Source of the DNA: Bacteroides sp.
GTDB taxonomy: Bacteria > Bacteroidota > Bacteroidia > Bacteroidales > Muribaculaceae
DNA length: 64,000 nucleotides
NCBI GenBank assembly: GCA_014802265.1
Contig: JAAVCP010000071.1
Coordinates: forward strand, 215,648-279,647
Direction of reading: 5' to 3'
Shown here: piece after piece, positions 1 through 7,554 of the stretch
How the letters are laid out: each line of letters opens with the position of its first letter
How positions within the stretch are numbered: the first letter of the stretch is position 1
Program-made: the position numbers and the translations under genes
Notes under the pieces: model-generated
Seen by the model: only the letters and a program-made list of their open reading frames with translations
Told to the model about the DNA's origin: nothing
The model's database searches: none

Positions 1-405
1 ATAAAGGAGAGTCACAAATCTGATAGAATTGGGGTTACGCTTCTTAAGATCGGCAATCATCTGCACGGCAGTCAGCCCCGTGTCGACAATATCCTCGATG
101 ATTACCACATCTTTGCCATCAATATCTTCAGTAAGCCCGATAAGTTGCTTCACGCTCCCACTCGTTGTCATCCCCTCGTAGCTTTTATAGCGCACGAATG
201 ACACCGCAGCATCGTTAAGCCCCGCTTCGCGGATAAGGTCTGCGGCAAAGATAAACGCTCCGTTGAGCACACAGATAAAAAGTGGATTCTTGCCGGCAAG
301 ATCTTTGTGAAGTGACGCAGCAATCCTCTTTACCTGTTCCTGGATTTCCTCTCTCTTCAAATACGGCACAAATGTAAGGCCGTCTACTATGACTTTATCC
401 TCCAT
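1..405 (-). CDS. hpt: Hypoxanthine phosphoribosyltransferase, 3' part cut by window edge
   Basis: This is a purine salvage enzyme that joins PRPP to hypoxanthine or guanine in the cytoplasm. I read 135 codons on the minus strand from an ATG at 405, and the frame is still open at base 1, so the C-terminus lies outside the window. The PRPP-binding loop of type I phosphoribosyltransferases is visible near residues 104-113 as [11 protein letters not shown], and an upstream VLNGAFIF segment fits the same fold. An ATG five bases further upstream is out of frame. A strong promoter lies 24-55 bases upstream. The name rests on the PRPP motif and overall fit; another type I PRTase is less likely. Confidence 0.88.
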   Translation of the reverse strand, partial: MEDKVIVDGLTFVPYLKREEIQEQVKRIAASLHKDLAGKNPLFICVLNGAFIFAADLIREAGLNDAAVSFVRYKSYEGMTTSGSVKQLIGLTEDIDGKDVVIIEDIVDTGLTAVQMIADLKKRNPNSIRFVTLLY

Positions 406-428
406 TTCATTCTGAAACTTTATTTCCA

Positions 429-460
429 CAAAATTACAAAATCCACTTGAATTATACAAA
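429..460 (-). promoter_or_regulatory. Bacteroidetes-type promoter for hpt
   Basis: On the minus strand TTTG (460-457), 20 bases, then TAATTTTG (436-429). This matches the -33/-7 consensus of the Bacteroidetes housekeeping sigma factor exactly. The predicted start of transcription, near 424, leaves about 20 bases of leader. Confidence 0.75.
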
Positions 461-489
461 AGTTTTTAGCCGTATTGTAATAAATAAAA

Positions 490-520
490 GGGGTTGCGAC
501 CCAAGTGGCACCACAACCCC
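490..520 (-). terminator. Terminator of the 547-2472 gene
   Basis: A GGGGTTG/CAACCCC stem of 7 bp starts 27 bases past the stop codon. Read on the minus strand it is followed by CTTTTATTTATT, a broken T-run. Confidence 0.6.
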
Positions 521-546
521 ATTCCTTTATGGCAAAAGCCGATAAA

Positions 547-2472
547 TTATTTTACAACCTTATAAGCCTTGCCGGAAACTTTGAGGATATACATACCCTT
601 GGGAAGAGTAGACAAATATGCCTTGTCAGCCTCTTCTTTAAGAAGTAACCCATTCAAGGTATATACGTCTGCTGTGTCCATATCACTGATAACAGACTCA
701 ATGCCTGAGAGACCCTCAACACGGCATGTTGCGCTTATGCCAGACAAATCTTTAGCAATAACTGTTACCACAGCCGTTCCCTCACCTGTTATTTTCACAA
801 GTCCGTTCTCACTTACCGTGGCTACTCTTTCATCTGAAGTGGTCCACTCAACTGACTTATCTGTGGCATCTTCCGGAAGGACTGTAACAGATAGCTGAAC
901 CTCAGTGCCCGGATAATTCACTACCTCTGAGGGGGTGAGCAACAATTCTGACACAAGGATTACTTCCGGCTCCTTTTCCTTGACAGTCACAGTGCATGTT
1001 GCAGATACACCGGAAGCATCAGCAGCAGAAACAGTTATTACGGCAGATCCCTCTCCAATTAATTTCACCAGACCATTCTCATTCACAGTAGCCACACTCT
1101 CATTTGATGAGCTCCATTTAACTGACTTATCTGTAGCGTTATCGGGAAGAACCGTAACATTGAGCTGAATCTCTGTATCGGGATAATTCTCTATCTGAGA
1201 AGGAGTAAGCAACAATTCTGACACAAGGATAATTTTTTGTTTGACAGTCACATTACATGTTGCGGAATTTCCGTTGGGAAGAGTGACTGTGATTTGTGCG
1301 GTGCCGGGATTAACAGCATTTATCACACCGTTATTAACCGTTGCCACACTCTCGTTAGAGCTGGTCCACGTGAGTGTCTTGTCGGTAGAAACATAATCTG
1401 AGGTTATAGTGGCAGTAAGAGTAACGCTTTCACCCTCCACAAGAGTCACCTCAGATTTGTCAAGAGTGACAACGGTGTCATCAAATTTTGAGAATTCTTC
1501 ATTTGTCACACATTTGAATTCCTTTGGCGAAGTGGCTGGCACCACAAGATAAGCCGTGTTTGCCGGGAAGTAGTCAACGTCAGACTGAATAAAGCCAAGT
1601 GTGCCGTCTTCACATACTCCTAACACACGCATTGTTGCACGATCATTAGCCACATGGTTAACATGACCATAAATATCACAGTTGAAATATACACCTTTGA
1701 AATCTGCAGTAGTGCTGACAGTGCCGCCGGAACCACCTATATTCATCCTATTGGCTGCCGGGTCTGAACCGGCACACTTCACAATAATCGGAGTGGCAGC
1801 AGGCACTACACCGGTCACCTCCTTAAGAGTGATCTGTCCCCAACCACCAACTTTATCAATAGTGTAAAATTTAACACCTTCGGAATAGGCAGACATGGGG
1901 AAAGAGGCATAAACAGTGGTGAATTGTCCCTGATACACCCCTTTGGAAACCTCCATACTTGGTTTGGGTCCATAGTAGTTATCACCGGCAGATTCTATAG
2001 GCTTAACATACCACTTTCTGCTATCACCATTAGCGTTTACAGTCATCTTTCCTTCATCAACGGAAGTAGCAAGAATCTGGTCGCCAAGATAACGGGTCAC
2101 ACCATTATAGACTCCGTAAGCCATATAAAGTTTCTGCCCGTTGGCACTGCCATTCTGTGAGATAGTGACATAATGGTTGATTATGTCGTGTACGCTTGTG
2201 CCTTGTGTCAGGATATTATATTCCTTCCCTACCGGGTCAATATAAAGCACCGATGCCGGGTCACAGCTTACTCTATCGAAGTTACGGTCAAGTTTGATCG
2301 CAGTCAAATCTGCATTAGTGGCAACAAAGTCGATTGAACCACGGTTGTCAATCACTGACACATAACGGTTAGTCTTATAATTTTGGACACGGTAGTAACC
2401 CGCTCCATCAAGATCAGCCATTGCAGGAAGAGCCGCTGCAATCGCCAAAGAGAGAAGTAGAGTCTTTTTCAT
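547..2472 (-). CDS. Secreted protein with tandem bacterial Ig-like (BIG2) domains and C-terminal sorting-like tail
   Basis: 641 residues, with a signal peptide at 1-19 (cleavage after AMA). Residues 20-330 form a region I do not recognise. Three repeated Ig-like BIG2-type domains follow at roughly 335-412, 415-498 and 503-590; the repeats carry the typical 'W-x-S-S-N/D-E-x-V-A-T-V' core and 'C-x-V-T-V' end strands. The last 40 residues (DVYTLNGLLL ... LPKGMYILKV) look like a type A sorting/secretion tail. This suggests a large exported, probably surface-exposed adhesive or binding protein. The substrate is unknown. Domains two and three are close copies in DNA as well, consistent with recent internal duplication. 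No adjacent SusC/D pair is present. Confidence 0.75.
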   Translation of the reverse strand: MKKTLLLSLAIAAALPAMADLDGAGYYRVQNYKTNRYVSVIDNRGSIDFVATNADLTAIKLDRNFDRVSCDPASVLYIDPVGKEYNILTQGTSVHDIINHYVTISQNGSANGQKLYMAYGVYNGVTRYLGDQILATSVDEGKMTVNANGDSRKWYVKPIESAGDNYYGPKPSMEVSKGVYQGQFTTVYASFPMSAYSEGVKFYTIDKVGGWGQITLKEVTGVVPAATPIIVKCAGSDPAANRMNIGGSGGTVSTTADFKGVYFNCDIYGHVNHVANDRATMRVLGVCEDGTLGFIQSDVDYFPANTAYLVVPATSPKEFKCVTNEEFSKFDDTVVTLDKSEVTLVEGESVTLTATITSDYVSTDKTLTWTSSNESVATVNNGVINAVNPGTAQITVTLPNGNSATCNVTVKQKIILVSELLLTPSQIENYPDTEIQLNVTVLPDNATDKSVKWSSSNESVATVNENGLVKLIGEGSAVITVSAADASGVSATCTVTVKEKEPEVILVSELLLTPSEVVNYPGTEVQLSVTVLPEDATDKSVEWTTSDERVATVSENGLVKITGEGTAVVTVIAKDLSGISATCRVEGLSGIESVISDMDTADVYTLNGLLLKEEADKAYLSTLPKGMYILKVSGKAYKVVK

Positions 2473-2524
2473 TGAAATTGTTTTTGTTGTTTTTACTTCT
2501 GATGGTTTACTAAAATTTTTGTAT

Positions 2525-2548
2525 AGATACGATTAATCAATCGTATCT
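2525..2548. other. Intergenic hairpin
   Basis: A 10-bp perfect stem (AGATACGATT/AATCGTATCT) with a 4-base loop, between the OmpA gene end and the start of the Ig-like gene. It may be part of the leader of the latter or a second terminator for ompA. Confidence 0.4.
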
Positions 2549-2587
2549 GATATGGCTAAATTCGCTCATTATAATTTTCATTAAGCG

Positions 2588-2630
2588 AATCAGTCACACT
2601 CATGGGAACTTCCCACAAGTGTGACTGATT
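2588..2630 (-). terminator. Terminator-like hairpin after ompA-family gene
   Basis: A 13-bp perfect stem (AATCAGTCACACT and its complement) extended by an inner GGGA/TCCC. It lies 41 bases past the OmpA stop. There is no clear T-run, as for many hairpins in this window. Confidence 0.55.
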
Positions 2631-2670
2631 ATAATAACGGTGGTTTAATGTGATTTATTTCACTCAACCA

Positions 2671-3786
2671 TTAATTTTCCTGAGCGATTGCGATAGCCAC
2701 GCGGTTCTGAACGGGATCAGGATAGGGCTGGTGTTCAGCCTCACCCATGCTCTTCACAACCATGCGGTCATTGCTGATGCCATATTGAGTGCGGAGCACC
2801 TGAGCAACAGCCTCAGCACGCTTGGCAGCAAGACGGAGGTTGAGCTGGAGTGAACCTGTACCCTTGTCAGCATAACCGGTGATTGTAACCTTAGAACCGG
2901 GATGAGATTTCAAGAAGTCAGCGATAGCGGCAACCTTAGTAAGCTCATCACCTGTGATGGCTGTAGTGTTGATCTTGAAGAAGATGTCGCGACGCATAAC
3001 CTCAGCTTCCTTCTTTTCAGGAGCGGGCTGAGCAGGAACCTCTACAATCTTCTCAACCACTCTCTCGATGATCTGAGGCTCAACAACGGGAGGTTCAATC
3101 ACACGTGTCACAGTCTCAGACTGAGGACCGAAGAAATACTTAACACCAACGAGTGCGTTTACATACCAGTCGAGGTTTGAACCAACCTTAGAGTTGTAGT
3201 TATCGTTGACGTTGTTTGCCATAAGCTCAAGACCAACCTGCCAGTTTTCTGCCACATTGAAGTTAATATCGCAACCAAACTGCATAAGGAAACGAGCCTT
3301 AGTGCCATCCCAAAGATTACCGAGGCAGCTCTCACCTGCGGGGAGACCCTGGTAAGCCTTAGCAATATCATTAGCCTCATTGTTGTGGAAGCCGATGTTC
3401 AAGCCGATACCGGCAAGAAGGTTAACCTCAACAAGACGATTGGGGTTGAAACCGCCGAAAACATTGGTGAGATCAACAACTGCATCAACTGCAGGAGCTA
3501 CATAGTTCCATTTCCACTTATATTGATCCATGCAAGCCTTGCTCTGCCATGCATTGACATTAAGACGCATGCCGATATAGGGATTGAATTTGTAGCCGGC
3601 TGCTAACTGTACATTCGGGCTAAGAAGTCTTCCAAACGGGCCCTCGCCGATTGTCTCCTGGATGCCAACCTGTGCCTGGCCATACCAGTGAGGGAAGAAG
3701 GTATATTCTGTGACTGTCTCCTGAGCATTTGCACATAAGCCGCCAAGCAGGATTGAAGCCGACAAAAGAATCTTTTTGAAATTCAT
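2671..3786 (-). CDS. OmpA family outer-membrane protein
   Basis: 371 residues. A signal peptide ends at ANA (21). Residues 25-220 alternate in the manner of a small beta-barrel and end at the aromatic strand VGVKYFFGP. A Pro/Glu/Val-rich linker (about 225-260) leads to an OmpA C-terminal peptidoglycan-binding domain (about 265-368), with the ITGYADKGTG and 'NLRLAAKRAEAV' segments that match the diaminopimelate-binding site of the family. It should tether the outer membrane to the cell wall. It sits 98 bases behind a large lipoprotein gene on the same strand with a hairpin between them. I found no convincing promoter in that gap, so it is likely expressed at least partly by read-through. Confidence 0.88.
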   Translation of the reverse strand: MNFKKILLSASILLGGLCANAQETVTEYTFFPHWYGQAQVGIQETIGEGPFGRLLSPNVQLAAGYKFNPYIGMRLNVNAWQSKACMDQYKWKWNYVAPAVDAVVDLTNVFGGFNPNRLVEVNLLAGIGLNIGFHNNEANDIAKAYQGLPAGESCLGNLWDGTKARFLMQFGCDINFNVAENWQVGLELMANNVNDNYNSKVGSNLDWYVNALVGVKYFFGPQSETVTRVIEPPVVEPQIIERVVEKIVEVPAQPAPEKKEAEVMRRDIFFKINTTAITGDELTKVAAIADFLKSHPGSKVTITGYADKGTGSLQLNLRLAAKRAEAVAQVLRTQYGISNDRMVVKSMGEAEHQPYPDPVQNRVAIAIAQEN

Positions 3787-3824
3787 ATTGTGATATCTTT
3801 ATGGGTTCTATAATTTGAAGAAAA

Positions 3825-3864
3825 GATTGTCCGGGGTCTATCCGGGGATATGTTCCGGACAATC
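3825..3864 (-). terminator. Attenuator or terminator between lipoprotein and ompA genes
   Basis: A 10-bp perfect stem (GATTGTCCGG/CCGGACAATC), followed on the minus strand by TTTTCTTC. It starts 20 bases past the lipoprotein stop, so ompA probably gets a reduced share of the transcript. Confidence 0.65.
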
Positions 3865-3884
3865 ATCAGCTCTCTATAAATTTA

Positions 3885-6662
3885 TTATTTTACGCGAACA
3901 TAATATGTTCTTGTAGAAGTAATGCCACGGTAGTCGAGAGACTGATAGAAGATCTCATAAGTCTTACCGCTTTCAAGACCGCTTGTGTTGAATGCAACTT
4001 CCTGCTGTCTGCCCTCGAGAACCTTATTGAAGTCAGCACCGGCAGTAGTGTTGACAGTTGCGTCTGCAACAGTGTCACCTACCTTAGTGATGGCAACATA
4101 CTTCTTGTAAGAAGGAACAATGAGTTCAGCGTTGTATGAAGTCAGATAGAGATCAAGGATACCCTTATCTACGTATGTCGGGTCAGTAGCTACAGTTGAG
4201 AGGTGGTGGAGATCACCGTTCACACCCTTGTAAGCCATAACAACCTGGAGATAAGCATTGGGGTTCTTGAGGATATCATTCACCTTAGTAGCAAATCTAT
4301 TGTAGAGGTCAACAAGGCTCTGAGCTGCCTGGCCAAGACGACCTGCAAGCTGTGCGTTAACGCGATCCTGAATTTCCTGAACAGTATTGTCAACCTTAGC
4401 CTGAACATCTGAAAGCTGCTTGTTGATGTCATCAACGATGTCTTTCATCTGCTTGTTAACCTGCTCGGCAATCTGGTCGGCAAGACTCTCCTTACCAGCC
4501 TCAGGATCACCGTTCAGAGACTTCTGTATTGAATCAATAATATTATCTACAAATTTATTGAGGGCAGTTTCATTTGTATCAAGCTTACCATCAGGATCAT
4601 AACCCAACACTATGAAAGTATCACCAGCAAGGAAACCTATTGGGGTCACTTCCTCACCCTTTGCATTATAATATTTATCAGTCTCAGAATTGTATACTAC
4701 ATCCGGCTCATTAAATATAGGAGAGTTAGAAAGGTCGATTGTAATCTGAGTAGGATCAACTTTAACTTCAAAATCCAAGTTGATTGTGATGTCAGAATAC
4801 TTGATACCTGTAAGACCAAGGTTAAGACGGCTCTTGATAGCATTGAAAGCACGGTTTACGATTGACTGGAGTGAACCGAATGTGGGAAGTTCACGGTCTG
4901 TGCCAAGACCCCATGCAGTGCTGTAGCTCAACGGGCGGAATGAAGCAACTGCCATGTCATAACCGGAAAGAACGCTCTTAGTCTCACCTGTCTCATCATT
5001 CTCTGTCCATGTTACCTTGGCTGCATACTGGGGAAGAACGCCGTCAAACTGACGATAGATAAGTTTAGCAACCTCAAGGAAGTCACCTGCCTGATGGTTC
5101 TTAACAACATCCTTAAGAGCGCTCTTAAGACCCGGCTCAAGCTCTACGCGGGTAGCATTGATAAGAGAAACGTAGCCAGCCTCGTCCTTAGTTGTCGGAA
5201 CGATAGGAGCTTTATAGAAGCCATTGGGAGAAGTTTCACCACGAGTGTAACCGAATGTGAGCACTTCATCACATTTGTTAGCCTCAAACTTAACAGGGAG
5301 AGCCTCACCATTTGACTTAACAAGCTCGAAGGAAAGACCGTCGAAGTTACGGTTGATCGGGTTGATAGTCATGTAAAGGTTACCGAGAGTCTCAAGTCTC
5401 TGCTCGCCGGGACCCTGTGTGAAGATATCTGCAGAAGCAATAGGAAGTTGAACATCCCATACTTTGCCATCTTCACCAGGCTGGTTCAAACCAATTCCAC
5501 TGGGGAACCTAACCTCACCACCTGAAGGATTTGAAATATAGCTTACGAGCATATTTGACTCAATACCGATGGGAAGGCTGATATGACCAAACACAGGGTT
5601 ATAAGTTCTTTCAACGATAAGACCGGTAACGAGTCTCTTGAAAGCCTCTGCCAAATTCATCAACTTACTAACCTCTTCATTGAGAATGTCGATTTCCTCA
5701 AGTTTTTGATCAACAGCCTCCTGCCATACAGAGAAATTAGCCACGAAAGTGCCAAAGTCATCGGCAAGAGTATTGAAATCAAGTTGGAGATCGTTGAAAT
5801 TAGACTGGAGATCGTCGAAATTAGAAGTGAGGGTGCTTAAATCAGTGAAAAGATCATTATATTTAGTCTCAAGATCATCCACCTTAGTCTTAAGATCTTC
5901 AAACTCAGTAGGAAGATCTTTCAGAGCATCATACTTGCTCTGAAGGTCAGTAATATCACTCTGAATACCGGTGATAGCCTGCTCGTTTGCTGTGGCTTTT
6001 GTAAGAGCATCAGTGGCTGTAGTTTCAACCTCAGTCAACTTGTTCTCAGCATTAGCCAGTCTAGTTTCAAGATTATTCAGAGTAGTATCAATATTATCGA
6101 GCGTAGTCTGAATAGTACTAACTAACCCGTCAAGTCTAGTAATGTCACCTTTGATATTGGTGATATCTGTGTCAACACCATCAAGTCTGTCTTTGAGATC
6201 ACCAATCTCTGTATTAACAAGAGTCTCAAGAGCAGTAAGGTCAGTTTTGAGATCGTCAATAAGAGTAGTCATCGAAGTCTCAAGAGCGTTAATCTTATTC
6301 TCGAGCTCCTGTTTCAAAGCTGCGTCTGCTGCCTTATAATCAGACTCGAGCTGATCATACTTGTTCTGAAGCTGACCCAAAAGAGTTTCAGCGGCATCTA
6401 CCCTATTTTTAAGAGCAAGCAGATCTGCAGCTGTAGCGAATTTGCCGTCATCAATAAGACGCTGGATCTCATTGTCAAGATTGGTCTTGAATGTTCCATC
6501 AGTAAGATCGCGGATTGCAGCAATCTGATCGGAAAGATCCTTCTGACCTACCAAAGTCTGGTTACGGAATTCCTGCTCGGTGTCCTTACAAGAAGTGAAC
6601 ATACCGACGCCGCCGGTAGCTACTGTAAGCAACAGCAAGCCGTTGAACAATTTTCTATTCAT
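3885..6662 (-). CDS. Large coiled-coil lipoprotein
   Basis: 925 residues. The signal sequence ends in a lipobox-like MFTSC with C25 as lipidation site. Residues 30-345 are an almost continuous heptad-rich coiled coil (repeated 'L-x-x-L-x-x-x-x-D/N-L' spacing, few prolines, no cysteine). The middle (350-620) is globular and unrecognised. A second helical stretch at about 690-800 (QIAEQVNKQMKDIVDDINKQ) precedes a C-terminal beta-rich domain. The shape resembles long fibrous surface or periplasm-spanning anchors, but I cannot name a family. It has its own strong promoter and lies just ahead of an OmpA gene, which hints at a joint envelope role. Confidence 0.75.
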   Translation of the reverse strand: MNRKLFNGLLLLTVATGGVGMFTSCKDTEQEFRNQTLVGQKDLSDQIAAIRDLTDGTFKTNLDNEIQRLIDDGKFATAADLLALKNRVDAAETLLGQLQNKYDQLESDYKAADAALKQELENKINALETSMTTLIDDLKTDLTALETLVNTEIGDLKDRLDGVDTDITNIKGDITRLDGLVSTIQTTLDNIDTTLNNLETRLANAENKLTEVETTATDALTKATANEQAITGIQSDITDLQSKYDALKDLPTEFEDLKTKVDDLETKYNDLFTDLSTLTSNFDDLQSNFNDLQLDFNTLADDFGTFVANFSVWQEAVDQKLEEIDILNEEVSKLMNLAEAFKRLVTGLIVERTYNPVFGHISLPIGIESNMLVSYISNPSGGEVRFPSGIGLNQPGEDGKVWDVQLPIASADIFTQGPGEQRLETLGNLYMTINPINRNFDGLSFELVKSNGEALPVKFEANKCDEVLTFGYTRGETSPNGFYKAPIVPTTKDEAGYVSLINATRVELEPGLKSALKDVVKNHQAGDFLEVAKLIYRQFDGVLPQYAAKVTWTENDETGETKSVLSGYDMAVASFRPLSYSTAWGLGTDRELPTFGSLQSIVNRAFNAIKSRLNLGLTGIKYSDITINLDFEVKVDPTQITIDLSNSPIFNEPDVVYNSETDKYYNAKGEEVTPIGFLAGDTFIVLGYDPDGKLDTNETALNKFVDNIIDSIQKSLNGDPEAGKESLADQIAEQVNKQMKDIVDDINKQLSDVQAKVDNTVQEIQDRVNAQLAGRLGQAAQSLVDLYNRFATKVNDILKNPNAYLQVVMAYKGVNGDLHHLSTVATDPTYVDKGILDLYLTSYNAELIVPSYKKYVAITKVGDTVADATVNTTAGADFNKVLEGRQQEVAFNTSGLESGKTYEIFYQSLDYRGITSTRTYYVRVK

Positions 6663-6832
6663 TCCCTTTTGATTTAGTTAATTGATATTGTTTATTTAAT
6701 TGTTTCTGGTTTATCGATTCCTGACTATCAAAGACTTTAGTATCTATCCAATCAGGGACCGCTCAAATAATTTTTGACAAAAAGCAATAACCCACCGACA
6801 GTGTTTACACACTTAGCCAATGAATTTGGCTG

Positions 6833-6864
6833 CAAAGGTAAAACACTTTGGCGTATAAAACAAA
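6833..6864 (-). promoter_or_regulatory. Promoter of the coiled-coil lipoprotein gene
   Basis: On the minus strand TTTG (6864-6861), 20 bases, TACCTTTG (6840-6833): a full consensus match. The predicted leader is about 160 bases. In the rest of the 6663-7104 gap I see only the hairpin at 7000-7035 and the plus-strand promoter at 7042-7073. Confidence 0.75.
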
Positions 6865-6999
6865 TTTTTAGTGAATTTTTTTATAGGAAACTAAAAAATA
6901 CCTAAAAATTAGCTCTTTCCCAACAAAAAAGTCACTCTCCAAAAGGATTATACCTCTACACACTTGTGTTAGTTAATACCCATATTAACCCAAGCAACC

Positions 7000-7035
7000 T
7001 CAGAGAAAGTTTACCTCAAACTAAACTTTCTCTGA
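7000..7035. other. Hairpin in divergent intergenic region
   Basis: A 13-bp perfect inverted repeat (TCAGAGAAAGTTT and complement) around a 10-base spacer. It lies just upstream of the -33 box of the 7105 ORF and is not behind any gene, so it is more likely an operator or the end of an unseen small RNA than a terminator. Confidence 0.45.
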
Positions 7036-7041
7036 AAATCT

Positions 7042-7073
7042 CTTGGCTCAACGAGTAAAAATTATTAATTTTG
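7042..7073 (+). promoter_or_regulatory. Promoter of the small RelE-like ORF
   Basis: CTTG (7042-7045), 20 bases, TAATTTTG (7066-7073). One mismatch in the -33 box. Transcription would start about 25 bases before the ATG at 7105. Confidence 0.5.
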
Positions 7074-7104
7074 TCTCATAAATCAAAATTTTTATTTATG
7101 AAAA

Positions 7105-7413
7105 ATGGTTGAATTTCATCTGAAACCTTTTGATGAGGTTTCAAACCCTAAATTTAAGTTTTATAAACTCTATGAAGACGATATTAGTTACTACGATAAC
7201 TTCGTAGAAGAATTAGGAAGAAAATATAAAAGTTTAATTAAGGAATTACCAAAGATATATGCCCTTATGGATGCGTTAGGCAATATGACTCTTCCTATAA
7301 CTAAGTTTCGTTATATTCATCCCAATAATAAAGGTGACAGGGAGGATATATGGGAATTTAAGACTCGTCATCTTAGAGTATATGTTAAGGAAATGATTAA
7401 TAGAAAAGAATAA
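7105..7413 (+). CDS. Short RelE/HigB-like protein, probably truncated toxin
   Basis: 102 residues, no signal peptide. The second half (KYKSLIKELPKIYALMDAL ... DIWEFKTRHLRVYVKEM) has the helix-then-strand layout and the 'E-x-K/R-x-x-x-L-R-V-Y' strand seen in RelE/HigB mRNA-interferase toxins. These proteins usually continue with at least one more strand carrying catalytic residues; here the ORF stops shortly after the 'RVY' strand, six bases before a 52-bp palindrome. No helix-turn-helix antitoxin is next to it. I infer a decayed or minimal toxin. The family assignment is weak, and it may be an unrelated small protein. It is A/T-rich compared with its neighbours. Confidence 0.45.
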   Translation: MVEFHLKPFDEVSNPKFKFYKLYEDDISYYDNFVEELGRKYKSLIKELPKIYALMDALGNMTLPITKFRYIHPNNKGDREDIWEFKTRHLRVYVKEMINRKE

Positions 7414-7418
7414 ATTTC

Positions 7419-7470
7419 CGTAAAATGAGGCGAGTTGATTCAAATTTGAATCAACTCGCCTCATTTTACG
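7419..7470. terminator. 52-bp perfect palindrome, bidirectional terminator
   Basis: Arms of 26 bp with no spacer (centre CAAA/TTTG between 7444 and 7445). It lies between the convergent small ORF and the PorE-like gene. Confidence 0.65.
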
Positions 7471-7554
7471 TTATCTGCTTCGCTTTTGTCAGACTGTCAA
7501 AGCGCACTCAAACTTTACGAACCTATTGTCCTGGTTACACATATAGTATCCTTT

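Noticed and set aside
450..2472. Repeats in the Ig-like gene as a CRISPR or phase-variable array
   Set aside because: They are codon-level copies of a protein domain of about 85 residues, in frame and diverged.
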